NCBI GenBank assembly: GCA_011526585.1
Contig: WYBB01000200.1
Span: forward strand, 34,271 to 98,270
DNA length: 64,000 nucleotides
Direction: 5' to 3'
From: Deltaproteobacteria bacterium
GTDB taxonomy: Bacteria; Myxococcota_A; UBA9042; PHBI01
The notes beneath the pieces were generated by a model. The model was not told the origin of the DNA, did no database searches, and saw only the letters and a list, made by a program, of their open reading frames with translations. The position numbers and the translations under genes were made by a program. How positions within the stretch are numbered: position 1 is the first letter of the stretch; every line of letters starts with the position of its first letter. Positions 43,801 through 53,441 of the stretch are shown here, piece by piece.

Positions 43801-46800
43801 AGTAGTTGCGATCCCCCCAGGCGCCGGCCTCGCCGGGCTCGCCGGCGTTGCCGAGCGAGGTGCCGCCTTCGCCGCCGAAGCCGCCGCGCCCGCCTGGCGC
43901 GAAGACGTTGTTCGCTCCGCCCAGGTGGTAGTCGGGGGTCACGGTGTGGTTGTGCACGAAGACGCCGTAGCTCACGCCGCCGCAGCCACCGCCACCGCCG
44001 CCACCGTGGCCGCCTTCGCCGCCTTCGCCGCCGCGCCCGCCCGGACCCATGATCGAGCTGAAGCGCCCGGAGGTCTCGCCGCCCGAGCCGCCGTGCCCAC
44101 CGAGCCCGCCGGCCCCGCCGATCCCACCGTCACCGCCGTTGCCCGCGGTGCCCGGCGTGATGGTGTTGTTCGTGACGACCGGCAACGAGCCTGACGGCGC
44201 GCTGAAGGCGATGAAGATCGCGAAGGCCCCGCCGCCGGCCGCGCCGCCGACCCCCGCCGCGCCGCCGCAGCCGCCCGCCCCGCCGCCGCCGCCCGAGCCG
44301 CCGACGCTGTCGCGCGTCGAGCTGCCGCCGATGTCATTGGAGCAGGTCTGGGTCACGATGTCCGCGCCACCGCCGGCGCCACCGCCGCCGCCGCCCCCAC
44401 CATGCTGCCCGTCGGCGCCCGCCTGGCCACCGATCCCACGCCACTCGAGCCCCTCCACCTCGCCGCTCACCTCGACGAGCGAGCAGCCCTGTCCCGGGTC
44501 GCCGAAGTCGCCGTCGTCGCCCGTATCGCCGTTCTTGCCGTCGTGGGTGAAGCCGCCGGTGTTGAAGGTCCCACAAGGCGTCCCGCTGGGAGCCCAAGGG
44601 GTCGCCCAGTCGTTACCGCCGGCACCCCCGTTGCCACCAGCGGCGTGACCACCGACACTCCCACCGACCCCGCCCGCCGCCTGCTGGGTGTGGCCATCGG
44701 GGCAGGTCGCGCCCGCCCCGTCGCCCCCGCCCGTGCTCTGTCCGCCGCAGGTATTGGCGCCGCCGTTACCCGCGGTGCCGCCGTTGCCGGGGATCCCGCT
44801 CACCAGGAGGCAGCTGCTCTCGGACCAGTGGGTGGTGGAGACCGCGTCGTCACCGTCGTTTCCACTCCCGCCACCGTCGCCGGGATCGCCGCCGTCGCCG
44901 GGGTCGCCGCTACCGCCGAAGCCGCCGAAGACGAAGTTGGCGTTGATCGTCAGCGCGCTGGTCGAGTCGGCGACCCAGATCGCGTACGAGTTGCCGCCGG
45001 AGGCGAAGTTGGATTCCCCATAGATGACGAACCCTTCGAGGGTCGTCGCCAGGGTGATGCCCTGCGCGATCACCGTCTTTTTGTGCAGCCCCTCCGGCGA
45101 CACGCCGCGGATCGTCGTCGTCGACGAGCTGAGGTGCCGCTCCCAGGTGTCGGCGCGATGGCCGCCGAGCAGGCTCACGCCGTTGCGCATGACGACCTGC
45201 TCGCTGTAGAGGCCGTCAGCGACGATGACCTTGCCGCGCCCGAGCGCCTCGGCGCGGTCGAGGCCGACGTCGATGCTCTTGCACGGGTAGTTGTCGGCGC
45301 CGGTGCCGACGGGACCGAGGCCGCACGCGCCGACGTCGCTCGCGCCCTGGCTCACGACGCCGACGTAAATCGCGTCGGCGTCGAGGCCGAACTCACAGCC
45401 GTCGCCCGGCACGTCGTTGAGATCGAAGAAGCCGCCGTTGCACTCCATCTCGCAGAACGGCGACGCGCTCGCCGCGTCGCACACCCCGTAGGCCTCGAAG
45501 CGCCCCGCGAAGATCGCCGTGCAGTCGGTGAAGCAGTTGCCGCACGCGGTGTCGCGGTCGTACCTCGTGCCGTCGGCGCTCTTGAAGTCCTCGTCGGTGT
45601 CACCGTCGCAGTCGTTGTCGAGCAGATCGCAGACCTCGCCGGTCGCGTCGGCCGCGACCGCGTTGCACACCGTCGTGCCGCCGCTGCACACGTGCACGCC
45701 GAAGCGCCGGCAGGTGCCGACGCCGTCGTCGCACGCGGTACCCTTGAGCGGGAAGTCCTCGTCGATCGCCTGGTCGCAGTCGTTGTCGATGTCGTCGCAG
45801 AGCTCGGGGCTGGGATCGCCCTTGACCGCGTTGCACTGCGTGAACTCGCCGTCGGCGGTGCACACCTGGAAGCCGAAGCGCCGGCACGCGCCCTCGCCGT
45901 CGTAGCAGCTCTGGTAGAGCGTGGGGAAGAGCTCGTCGGTCTCGCCGTCGCAGTCATCGTCGAGGTAGTTGCACGCCTCGGCCGTCGGCGTCGGGCCGAC
46001 GCACGACAGGGCCGCCCCCTGGCCCGCCACGCAGTCGAGCACGCCCGCGCAGGAGCCGATCCCCTGCACCGTGATCGCGCATGCGCCGCCGCGCCCGCTG
46101 ACGTCGTCGACGACGAAGTTGCAGTCGTCGTCCGCGGCGTTGCACGTCTCGGCCTCGGCCGCCGGCGCGTCGCATGCGCTCCAGCCGCTGTCCGGATCGC
46201 AGACCTGCTGGCCGATGCAGGTGCCGACCCCGTTGGCGGTCGCGCAGGCGCGCGTCTCGTCCTCGTCCCCCGCGACGCAGGCGCAGCTGTCCGAGACCGG
46301 CACGCACTGCTTCACGCCGCCGCCGAAGTCGCGGCAGTAGGTCTGCGCGGGGCACTCCGTGCCGTGCACGCTGTCGGCCGCGCAGCTGCGCCCGCACACC
46401 TGCGCCCCGTCGAGCGTGACGCAGCGGTCGCCCGGCGTCCTGCAGTTGGCGTCGCTCACGCACGGCGCGCACATGTTGTCGCTCGCCAAGAGACACGTCA
46501 GCGGGCCGGCCTGATAGTACCCGGGCGCGCAGCTCTCGACCTCGCAGCGCGGGTTCGCGCCCGACACGACGCAATGCGCGGTGGCGTTGGGGATCGCGCC
46601 ACCGCACGAGACCCCGCACGAGCCGCAGTGATCGTCATGCACGTAGCGGCCCTCGGCGTCGCGGAAGTCCTCGTCGACCTCGGCATCGCAGTTGTCGTCC
46701 TGGAAGTTGCAGAGCTCGGCCACCGGCGTCTTCGGGTTGCAGACCCACTCGCTCACGCCCTCGCTCACACCCTGGCAGGTCCAGGTCGCCGTGCAGGTGC

Positions 46801-49800
46801 CGTGCTCGTTTTCGACCGCGCAGGTCGTGGGCTCGTGGCTGACGCCCTCGTCGACGAGCCCGTCGCAGTCGTCGTCCTCGCCGTCGCAGGTCTCGGCGTC
46901 GGGCTCCCTGGCGTTGCAGCCGACCCAGCCGTCGTCGGCGTCGCAGGTCTCGATGCCGAAGCAGGTCCCGGCCGTGCCGGTGCGCTGACAGGTGCGCGTC
47001 GCGCCGTCGTTGGCCGGCAGACACGAGCAGGTGCCCGAGACCGGCACGCACTGCTGGTCGGCGCCGAAGCTCCCGCACTGATAGCCCGCGGGGCACTCGC
47101 CCGCCGGCGTGCCATGGAGGTTGTCCTCCGAGCAGTCACGCCCGCAGAGCTTCTCGCTGCCGATCGTCAGGCAGCGATCGCCCGGGGTGCGGCAGTCGCT
47201 GTCGACGTTGCACGGCGCGCACAGGTTGTCGCTCACCGCCGTGCACGACAGATCGCTCGATCGATAGTAGCCGTCCTCGCAGGTGCCGACCTCGCAGCGC
47301 GGCGCGCCGGTCGGGCCGAGGTCGCAGACCGCCGTCGCGTTGGGGATCGCACCCGTGCACGCGATCCCGCAGGAGCCGCAGTCGAGGTCGCCGGTGTAGA
47401 TGCCGCCGCTCTTGAAGTCCTCGTCGATCTCCTCGTCGCAGTCGTTGTCGATGAAGTCGCAGACCTCCGCCGCCGGCGTCGCCGCGTTGCACTTCCAGCC
47501 GGTCACGCCGGTGCAGATCCAGGCGGCCTCGCAGGTGCCGAAGTCGTTTTCGACCGCGCACGGCTCGCTCGGCGCCTCGACCTCCTCGTCGACGAGCCCG
47601 TCGCAGTCGTCGTCGACGCCGTTGCACGTCTCGGCGGCGGGCTCGCGCGCCGTGCAGCCATCCCAGCCGCTCCCGCTCACGCAGGTCTCGACGCCGAAGC
47701 AACGCCCTTCGTCGTTGTCGTCGACGCAGGTGCGCGTGTCGCCGTCGTCGCCGCCAAGACACGTGCACGAGCCGCTCTCGGGCACGCACTGCCTCACGTC
47801 TTCGCCGAGCTCGGGCCGCGCCTGACAGACGAAGCCGGCGTCGCACACCCCCTCGGCCAGCCCGTGCGCGTTGTCGGCGGCGCAATCGCGCCCGCAGAAC
47901 TTGCCGCCGTCGAGCTCGAGGCAGCGATCGCCGGGCGTCGGGCAGTTGGCGTCGCTCACGCACGGCACGCAGGTCGCGTCGGTCGCCGGCAGACAGGTCA
48001 GCGGGCTCGCCTTGTAGTAGCCGTTCTGGCAGGCCGCCACCTCGCAGCGCGCCGTCGGCCCGGTGACGACGCACGCCGCGGTGGCGTTCGGGATCATCCC
48101 GGCGCAGGCGATCCCGCACGCGCCGCAGTGCGCGTCGTCGTCGTAGATCCCGGCGCCGTCCTTGAACGGGTCGTCGACCACGCCGTCGCAGTCGTCGTCG
48201 CGCCCGTTGCAGGTCTCGGCGACGGGCGTCGCCGCCGTGCAGACCCAGTCGTCGCCGGCGCAGACCCATGCGCCGGTGCAGGTGTCGTCGCCGACCGTCA
48301 CCGCGCACGCCTCGGCCGGCTCCACGACCTCCTCGTCGATGCGCCCGTCGCAGTCGTCGTCCGCGCCGTTGCACACCTCGGGCTCGGCCGGCTCGGCGGT
48401 GCACCCGCCCCAGCCCGCCTCGGGCACGCACACCTCGGTGCCGGCGCAGATGCCGTAATCGGAGCTCACGCTGCACGAGCGCACCTCGTCGCGGTGCTCG
48501 TCGAGGCAGGTGCAGCTCCGCGACAAGGGCACGCACTGCAGCGCGCCGTCGGTCCCGGCGATCTCGGCGCACTCGTAGCCCTCGCCGCACTCGCCCGCGG
48601 GCAGCCCGTGCTTGTTGCCCGCGGCGCAGTCGCGCCCGCAGAAGCGAGCGCCGTCGAGCTCGAGGCAGAGGTCGCCAGGCGTCGGGCAGTTGGCGTCGCT
48701 CACGCACGGCACGCAGCGCGAGTCGGTCGCCGGCAGGCAGGTCGTCGCCCCCGCCTGGTAGTAGCCGTGCTCGCAGCTCGCCACCTCGCAGCGCGCCGTC
48801 GTGCCCTGCACGCCGCACTGCTCGGTCGCGTTGGGGATCGCGCCGTCGCAGGAGATCCCGCAGGCGCCGCAGTGCGCGAAGGTCGAATAGACGCCATCGA
48901 CGTTCCTGAACGACTCGTCGGTCGTGCCGTCGCAGTCGTCATCCAGGCCGTTGCACACCTCGGCCGAGGGCGTGGCCGCATTGCAGACCCAGCCCGCCGC
49001 GCCGTTGCACAGCCACGGCGCCGAGCAGGTGTCGTCGCCGACGGTGTTGGCGCACGCCTCCTCGGGCTCGCTCACGCCCTCGTCGATCTGGCCGTCGCAG
49101 TCGTCGTCCTGGCCGTTGCACGTCTCGGGCTCCGGCGCGGACGCGCTGCACACGCTCCAGCCGGTCTCGGGCACGCAGCTCTGGGTGCCGAAGCAGGTGC
49201 CGTCGTCGTCGTGCACCTGGCAGGTGCGGAGCGCGCCGCGGTCGCCCTCGAGGCAGGAGCAGCTGCCCGAGCTCGGCACGCACTGCTGGGCGCCGTCGAG
49301 CTCGGGGAAGGTCTCGCAGGAAAAGCCCTCGGCGCACTCGCCGGCCGCGATCCCGTGGGCGTTGCCGGCGCTGCAGTCGCGCCCGCAGAACTTGCCGTCG
49401 TCGAAGCTCAGGCAGCGATCGCCCGGCGTCGGGCAGTTCGCGTCGCTCGCGCAGGGCACGCACGCGGTGTCGACCGCCGGCAGGCAGGTGAGCGGGCCGG
49501 CCTTGTAGTAGCCGACCTCGCAGGTGGCGACCTCGCAGCGCGGGCGCGCGCCGGAATCCACGCAGTGCGCGGTGGCGTTGGGGATGAGCCCGACGCACGA
49601 CGAGCCGCAGTTGCCGCAGTTCTCGTCGGAGACGTAGCGCCCGAGCGCGTTCTGGAAGCCCTCGTCGGTCTGGCCGTCGCAGTCGTCGTCCTGGAAGTTG
49701 CACACCTCGAGCTCGGGCGTGTCGACCGGGCAGACCCAGCCCGCCACCGTGTCGCAGCGCCAGGTGCTCGTGCAGGTGCCGAAGGCGTTGACCTCCTCGC

Positions 49801-52120
49801 AGCTCGGCGGGTCGTGCACGACGCCCTCGTCGATGCGGCCGTCGCAGTTGTCATCGACGCCGTTGCAGTCCTCGGGCGCGGGCTCCTCGGCCGAGCACTC
49901 GCTCCAGCCCGGCGACGCGTTCGGGTTGCACGTCGACAGGCCCGTGCAGGTGCCGTCGGCGTTATTGCGCACGCACGGGCGCACCGCGCCGAAGTCGGCG
50001 GCCAGGCAGGTGCACGAGCCCGAGCTCGGCAGGCAGCGCCCCGCCTCGCAGGTGTAGCCGCCGCCGCACTCGGCCGCCGTCGTGCAGCCGCGCGTGCAGA
50101 AGCGACCGCCGTCGACGGTCGTGCAGCGCCCGTCGGCGAGCTCGCTGCACTGGGCGTCGTCGGCGCACGGCGAGCACGGCGTCGCGCCCGAGCTCGGCAC
50201 GCACACGCGGTTGGTGTCGGGCGGGATGTAGAAGCCGTTGTCGCAGGCGGTGGCGACGCACACGGCGATCCCGGCCTCGACGCGGCACTCGGTGGCGGCG
50301 GAGAAGAGCACGACGCTGTCGCAGCTGCGGCCGCACAAGCCGCAGTGGTCCTCACTGGTATAGAGGCCGGAGGCGGCGTCCTTGAAGCCCTCGTCGATCG
50401 TGCCGTCGCAGTCGTCGTCGCGCGCGTTGCAGGTCTCGGCCGCGGGCGTGAGCGCGTCGCAGACCCAGCCGCTCGAGCCGGCGCAGGTCCAGTCGCCTTC
50501 GCAGGTGCCGTGGCTGTTGGTCTTGGCGCAGGCCTGCGCGGGGGCGGCGACGTCCTCGTCGACGAGGCCGTCGCAGTCGTCGTCCTGGCCGTTGCAGATC
50601 TCGGCGGCCGGCACGCGCGCGGTGCACGCGGAGAAGCCGCCGCTCTGCGGGTTGCAGGTCTGGCTGCCGGCGCAGGTGCCGAACGCGTTGGACTGCGTGC
50701 AGGCGCGCGTCTCGCCGGCATCGGTCGCGAGCAGGCACTCGCAGGAGTTGGTGTTGGGCATGCACGCGCGCCGCTCGGTGCCGGGGATGGGCTTGCACGC
50801 GTAGCCCGGGTCGCACTGGCCGGCGGGGCGCCCGTTGAGGTTGTCGGCGCCGCAGTCCTCGACGCAGGCGTTGCCGCCGTCGAGCGGCACGCAGGCGTTG
50901 CCGGGCACCACACAGTTGGCGTCCTCGGTGCACGGCAGGCAGGCGGCGCGCACGATCGGCAGGCAGGTCGAAGGGCCGGCCTGGTAGTAGCCGGGCAGGC
51001 ACGAGGTGACGACGCAGCGGGCGGCGCCGCCCTCGACGGCGCAGCCGGACACGGCGTTGGGGAAGAAGTCGGTGCAGTCGTTGCCGCAGACGCCGCAGTT
51101 CTCGTCGCTCACGTAGACGCCGCTGATCGGGTCGGCGAAGTCCTCGTCGACGAGACCGTCGCAGTCGTCGTCGGCGAAGTTGCACGTCTCGGGCGCGGCC
51201 TCGGGCGCGAGGCAGACCATGCCGAGCTCGCCCTGGCAGACGCGCTGGCCGACGCAGGTGCCGAACGCGTTGTCCGTCTCGCACGGGGTGTCGTCGACGA
51301 GGTCCTCGTCGGCGACGCGGTTGCAGTTGTTGTCGACGCCGTCGCACACCTCGACGCTCGGCACCGGCGCGTCGCACACGCTCCAACCGTCGGCGCCGAG
51401 GCAGGTCTCGAGGCCCCAGCAGGTGCCGGCGGCATTGGCGTTGTTGCACGGGCGCTGCAGGCCCTCGCGCCCCGGCAGGCACTCGCACGAGCCGTGGGTC
51501 GGCACGCACTGCAGGCCCTCGCGGTCGATGGTCGTCTCCGAGGTGGCCATCTCGCAGGCGTAGCCGGCGGGGCACTCGCCGTCCTCGGCGCAAGAGGCGG
51601 TGCAGCGCTTGCCCTCCTCCATCTCGAGGCAGAAGCCCGAACCGCACTGCGTGTCGACCGAGCACGGCTCGCACAGCCGGTCGCCCTTGGGCACGCACAA
51701 GAACGTGATGTCGGTCTCGCCCGAGATCCCGACGCAGCTCCAACCCGTCGGGCACTCGTCGACGCAGGTGCGCGTGCAGACCGGGCCGAGGTTCGAGGTC
51801 ACGCACCAGCCGGTCAGGCACTCGTTGTTCTCGGTGCAGGCGGCGCCGAACGCGCCGGGCTCGATCACCACCTCGGGGCCCGCGCCGGTGTCGGCGGCGT
51901 CGGGTCCGACCTCTTCCGGGGCGTCGCTTTCGGGCGCCGCGGTCTCGGGCGCGGTCTCGGGCGCGGCGGTGTCGAAGACGACGCTGTCGACGACCTCGCC
52001 GCCGCCCGTCGACGTGTCGTCGCCGCCGCCGCCGTCTCCGGGCTGGAGCTGGTCACTGGCGCCGCACGCCCAGAGCGTGCACGCGGAGATGGCGATGAAG
52101 GCGACACGAGCTCGTTCCAT
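43799..52120 (-). CDS. Giant Cys-rich repeat surface lipoprotein (2773 aa) with beta-helix C-terminus
   Basis: The signal peptide ends in lipobox LWAC. A linker rich in Asp/Pro/Glu/Thr (to about residue 85) follows, then an EGF-like Cys-rich lead. Seven tandem units of about 247 residues cover about residues 260-2000. Each contains two MopE-like motifs of the form DDDCDGxxDE, a CGxCGxxC segment, GYY...TCLP, PCxxDANCxxPG and a CGRDC...HG block. I count 18 DDDCDG-like motifs in all. The pattern D-x-D-x-D-G resembles Ca-binding loops. From about residue 2250 a parallel beta-helix-like domain begins (VIVADGLYSEQVVMRNGVSL), passing into a Gly-rich tail of about 380 residues. The architecture suits a surface adhesin or metal/Ca-binding stalk. 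This is inference; no enzymatic motif is seen. Confidence 0.88.
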   Translation of the reverse strand: MERARVAFIAISACTLWACGASDQLQPGDGGGGDDTSTGGGEVVDSVVFDTAAPETAPETAAPESDAPEEVGPDAADTGAGPEVVIEPGAFGAACTENNECLTGWCVTSNLGPVCTRTCVDECPTGWSCVGISGETDITFLCVPKGDRLCEPCSVDTQCGSGFCLEMEEGKRCTASCAEDGECPAGYACEMATSETTIDREGLQCVPTHGSCECLPGREGLQRPCNNANAAGTCWGLETCLGADGWSVCDAPVPSVEVCDGVDNNCNRVADEDLVDDTPCETDNAFGTCVGQRVCQGELGMVCLAPEAAPETCNFADDDCDGLVDEDFADPISGVYVSDENCGVCGNDCTDFFPNAVSGCAVEGGAARCVVTSCLPGYYQAGPSTCLPIVRAACLPCTEDANCVVPGNACVPLDGGNACVEDCGADNLNGRPAGQCDPGYACKPIPGTERRACMPNTNSCECLLATDAGETRACTQSNAFGTCAGSQTCNPQSGGFSACTARVPAAEICNGQDDDCDGLVDEDVAAPAQACAKTNSHGTCEGDWTCAGSSGWVCDALTPAAETCNARDDDCDGTIDEGFKDAASGLYTSEDHCGLCGRSCDSVVLFSAATECRVEAGIAVCVATACDNGFYIPPDTNRVCVPSSGATPCSPCADDAQCSELADGRCTTVDGGRFCTRGCTTAAECGGGYTCEAGRCLPSSGSCTCLAADFGAVRPCVRNNADGTCTGLSTCNPNASPGWSECSAEEPAPEDCNGVDDNCDGRIDEGVVHDPPSCEEVNAFGTCTSTWRCDTVAGWVCPVDTPELEVCNFQDDDCDGQTDEGFQNALGRYVSDENCGNCGSSCVGLIPNATAHCVDSGARPRCEVATCEVGYYKAGPLTCLPAVDTACVPCASDANCPTPGDRCLSFDDGKFCGRDCSAGNAHGIAAGECAEGFSCETFPELDGAQQCVPSSGSCSCLEGDRGALRTCQVHDDDGTCFGTQSCVPETGWSVCSASAPEPETCNGQDDDCDGQIDEGVSEPEEACANTVGDDTCSAPWLCNGAAGWVCNAATPSAEVCNGLDDDCDGTTDESFRNVDGVYSTFAHCGACGISCDGAIPNATEQCGVQGTTARCEVASCEHGYYQAGATTCLPATDSRCVPCVSDANCPTPGDLCLELDGARFCGRDCAAGNKHGLPAGECGEGYECAEIAGTDGALQCVPLSRSCTCLDEHRDEVRSCSVSSDYGICAGTEVCVPEAGWGGCTAEPAEPEVCNGADDDCDGRIDEEVVEPAEACAVTVGDDTCTGAWVCAGDDWVCTAATPVAETCNGRDDDCDGVVDDPFKDGAGIYDDDAHCGACGIACAGMIPNATAACVVTGPTARCEVAACQNGYYKASPLTCLPATDATCVPCVSDANCPTPGDRCLELDGGKFCGRDCAADNAHGLAEGVCDAGFVCQARPELGEDVRQCVPESGSCTCLGGDDGDTRTCVDDNDEGRCFGVETCVSGSGWDGCTAREPAAETCNGVDDDCDGLVDEEVEAPSEPCAVENDFGTCEAAWICTGVTGWKCNAATPAAEVCDFIDNDCDEEIDEDFKSGGIYTGDLDCGSCGIACTGAIPNATAVCDLGPTGAPRCEVGTCEDGYYRSSDLSCTAVSDNLCAPCNVDSDCRTPGDRCLTIGSEKLCGRDCSEDNLHGTPAGECPAGYQCGSFGADQQCVPVSGTCSCLPANDGATRTCQRTGTAGTCFGIETCDADDGWVGCNAREPDAETCDGEDDDCDGLVDEGVSHEPTTCAVENEHGTCTATWTCQGVSEGVSEWVCNPKTPVAELCNFQDDNCDAEVDEDFRDAEGRYVHDDHCGSCGVSCGGAIPNATAHCVVSGANPRCEVESCAPGYYQAGPLTCLLASDNMCAPCVSDANCRTPGDRCVTLDGAQVCGRSCAADSVHGTECPAQTYCRDFGGGVKQCVPVSDSCACVAGDEDETRACATANGVGTCIGQQVCDPDSGWSACDAPAAEAETCNAADDDCNFVVDDVSGRGGACAITVQGIGSCAGVLDCVAGQGAALSCVGPTPTAEACNYLDDDCDGETDELFPTLYQSCYDGEGACRRFGFQVCTADGEFTQCNAVKGDPSPELCDDIDNDCDQAIDEDFPLKGTACDDGVGTCRRFGVHVCSGGTTVCNAVAADATGEVCDLLDNDCDGDTDEDFKSADGTRYDRDTACGNCFTDCTAIFAGRFEAYGVCDAASASPFCEMECNGGFFDLNDVPGDGCEFGLDADAIYVGVVSQGASDVGACGLGPVGTGADNYPCKSIDVGLDRAEALGRGKVIVADGLYSEQVVMRNGVSLLGGHRADTWERHLSSSTTTIRGVSPEGLHKKTVIAQGITLATTLEGFVIYGESNFASGGNSYAIWVADSTSALTINANFVFGGFGGSGDPGDGGDPGDGGGSGNDGDDAVSTTHWSESSCLLVSGIPGNGGTAGNGGANTCGGQSTGGGDGAGATCPDGHTQQAAGGVGGSVGGHAAGGNGGAGGNDWATPWAPSGTPCGTFNTGGFTHDGKNGDTGDDGDFGDPGQGCSLVEVSGEVEGLEWRGIGGQAGADGQHGGGGGGGGAGGGADIVTQTCSNDIGGSSTRDSVGGSGGGGGAGGCGGAAGVGGAAGGGAFAIFIAFSAPSGSLPVVTNNTITPGTAGNGGDGGIGGAGGLGGHGGSGGETSGRFSSIMGPGGRGGEGGEGGHGGGGGGGCGGVSYGVFVHNHTVTPDYHLGGANNVFAPGGRGGFGGEGGTSLGNAGEPGEAGAWGDRNY
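46100..51350 (-). repeat. Seven in-frame tandem repeats, period about 740 bp
   Basis: Motif pairs recur near 51330/51168, 50574/50408, 49846/49678, 49098/48929, 48349/48188, 47605/47446, 46867/46693 and 46118/45950, spaced about 728-749 bp. Units 4 and 5 (about 47.6-49.1 kb) are the most alike by eye. The first units are more diverged. Confidence 0.85.
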
Positions 52121-52565
52121 GATCGTACCGGCTGGTGGCGCTGCGAGGCGCGAGAGGATGTGACTGGAGATCGCCGCGGCGCCGAGGGAGCAGGCGCGCG
52201 GTTACGGCGGTGGGAGTCGAACGGTAGGGATATCGGCACCTCGCGCCTGTATTCTTATAGGAATCCACCCGTCCCTCCGAACCCCTCGAAACCGCGACGC
52301 TTCATGGGCGCGGCAACGCGCCGACACGTAGCGAGGGTCCTCCGGGCCTGAGGAACACGTTGACCCGTTCCATGAGGAAAGCAGGAAGTCAGGAAAGCAG
52401 GAGACAGCCATCGCGGCTTCTCCTGGCTTCCTCGCTTCCTGCCTTCCTCAGATGTCCAGATGTCCATCACGATCATGCGGGGCTCCACCGGCGTGTCGCC
52501 CGCGTCGCACGCGGGGATCGCGAGTTGGACCTTGACGCGAACCGTGGACGCGCCATGGTGCGCAC
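52121..52565. other. Divergent intergenic region of 445 bp
   Basis: Lies between the giant lipoprotein gene and the hydrolase operon. A minus-strand TATAAG near 52252-52257 is a possible -10 box for the giant gene. A 76-nt hairpin and a tandem octamer occupy 52373-52464. No gene is supported. Confidence 0.55.
52373..52464. repeat. Long imperfect palindrome plus tandem octamer
   Basis: Arms of 31 nt (52373-52403 and 52418-52448) match at 26 positions and are built of AGGAAG-type words. The loop itself pairs (AGCC/GGCT). Directly after it, CAGATGTC is repeated twice in tandem (from 52448). This looks like a dispersed REP-like element rather than a terminator. Confidence 0.6.
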
Positions 52566-53441
52566 ATGGCGGCCACCGCCCACACCACGCTCTTCAACCT
52601 CAACGGGCTGACCTTCCCCGCGCTGGTCGCCGGGCCCGAGGGAGGCCCCGCCGCGCTCTGCCTGCACGGCTTCCCCGACACGCGCCACGGCTTCTTCCCC
52701 GCCGCCGGCCCGAGCGTGGGCATGGCGCTCGCCACCGCCGGCTTTCGCGTCGTCGCGCCGGCGATGCGCGGCACCGAGCCCGAGTGCATCCCGGCCGATG
52801 GCGACGTCTCGCCGGGCGCGCTCGCCGACGACGTGCTCGCCTTCATCGACGCCCTGGGCGGCCGCGCCGTCGTGATCGGCAACGACTGGGGCGCGCTCGC
52901 GACCTACCTCGCCGCCTTGCGGGCCCCCGAGCGCGTCGTCGCCGCGGTCACGCTCGGGATCCCGCACCCGCGCGCGGTCAGCTTCACCCCCGCCCTGATC
53001 TGGCGCGCGCGCCACATGCTCGCCTTCCAGCTCCAGCGCCTGGCCGCCCGTCGCGTGCGCGCCGACGACTTCGCCGCGCTCGAGCGCCTCTACCGGCGCT
53101 GGTCGCCGACCTGGCGCCTGCCGAGCGACGCGCTCACCGAGGTCAAGATCGCCTACCGCAAGCCCGGCGTCGTCGAGGCGGCGCTCGCCCCCTACGCCGC
53201 CACGCGCAAGCACCTGCGCGCGCTCTTGCGCGAGCTCGCGCGCCCGGTCGCGGTGCCGACCCTGGCCCTCTACGGAGGCGGCGACCCGTCGCTCCCGCCC
53301 GCCGCCTATCAGCGCGCGCAGCGCTACTTCAGCGGCGTCTACCGCGCCGAGGTGGTCCCCGAGGTGGGCCACTTCCTGCAGCGCGAGGATCCGGCCGGCG
53401 TCGCCGAGCGGATCATCAGCTTCCTGGAGTCCGAGACATGA
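52566..53441 (+). CDS. Alpha/beta hydrolase (epoxide hydrolase/dehalogenase-like)
   Basis: A 291-aa hydrolase. The oxyanion motif is LHGFPDTRHGFF. The nucleophile elbow GNDWGALATYL, with Asp near residue 107, places it with the Asp-nucleophile group (epoxide hydrolases, haloalkane dehalogenases) rather than serine esterases. An acid (GGGDPSLP) and a catalytic His (EVGHFLQREDP) follow. No signal peptide. It is first in a three-gene operon and its stop overlaps the next start (ATGA). Substrate unknown. Confidence 0.88.
   Translation: MAATAHTTLFNLNGLTFPALVAGPEGGPAALCLHGFPDTRHGFFPAAGPSVGMALATAGFRVVAPAMRGTEPECIPADGDVSPGALADDVLAFIDALGGRAVVIGNDWGALATYLAALRAPERVVAAVTLGIPHPRAVSFTPALIWRARHMLAFQLQRLAARRVRADDFAALERLYRRWSPTWRLPSDALTEVKIAYRKPGVVEAALAPYAATRKHLRALLRELARPVAVPTLALYGGGDPSLPPAAYQRAQRYFSGVYRAEVVPEVGHFLQREDPAGVAERIISFLESET

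Noticed and set aside
46100..51350. Regularly spaced repeats as a CRISPR array
   Set aside because: Spacing is about 740 bp and in frame. The repeats are protein units, with no short repeat-spacer pattern.
44402..52351. Uninterrupted open frame of about 2650 codons on the plus strand, opposite the giant gene
   Set aside because: It is rich in Ala, Arg, Val, Asp and His with no domain pattern, as expected for the antisense of a GC-rich, Asp/Gly/Cys-rich gene. The minus-strand product has a signal peptide, lipobox and clear repeats.
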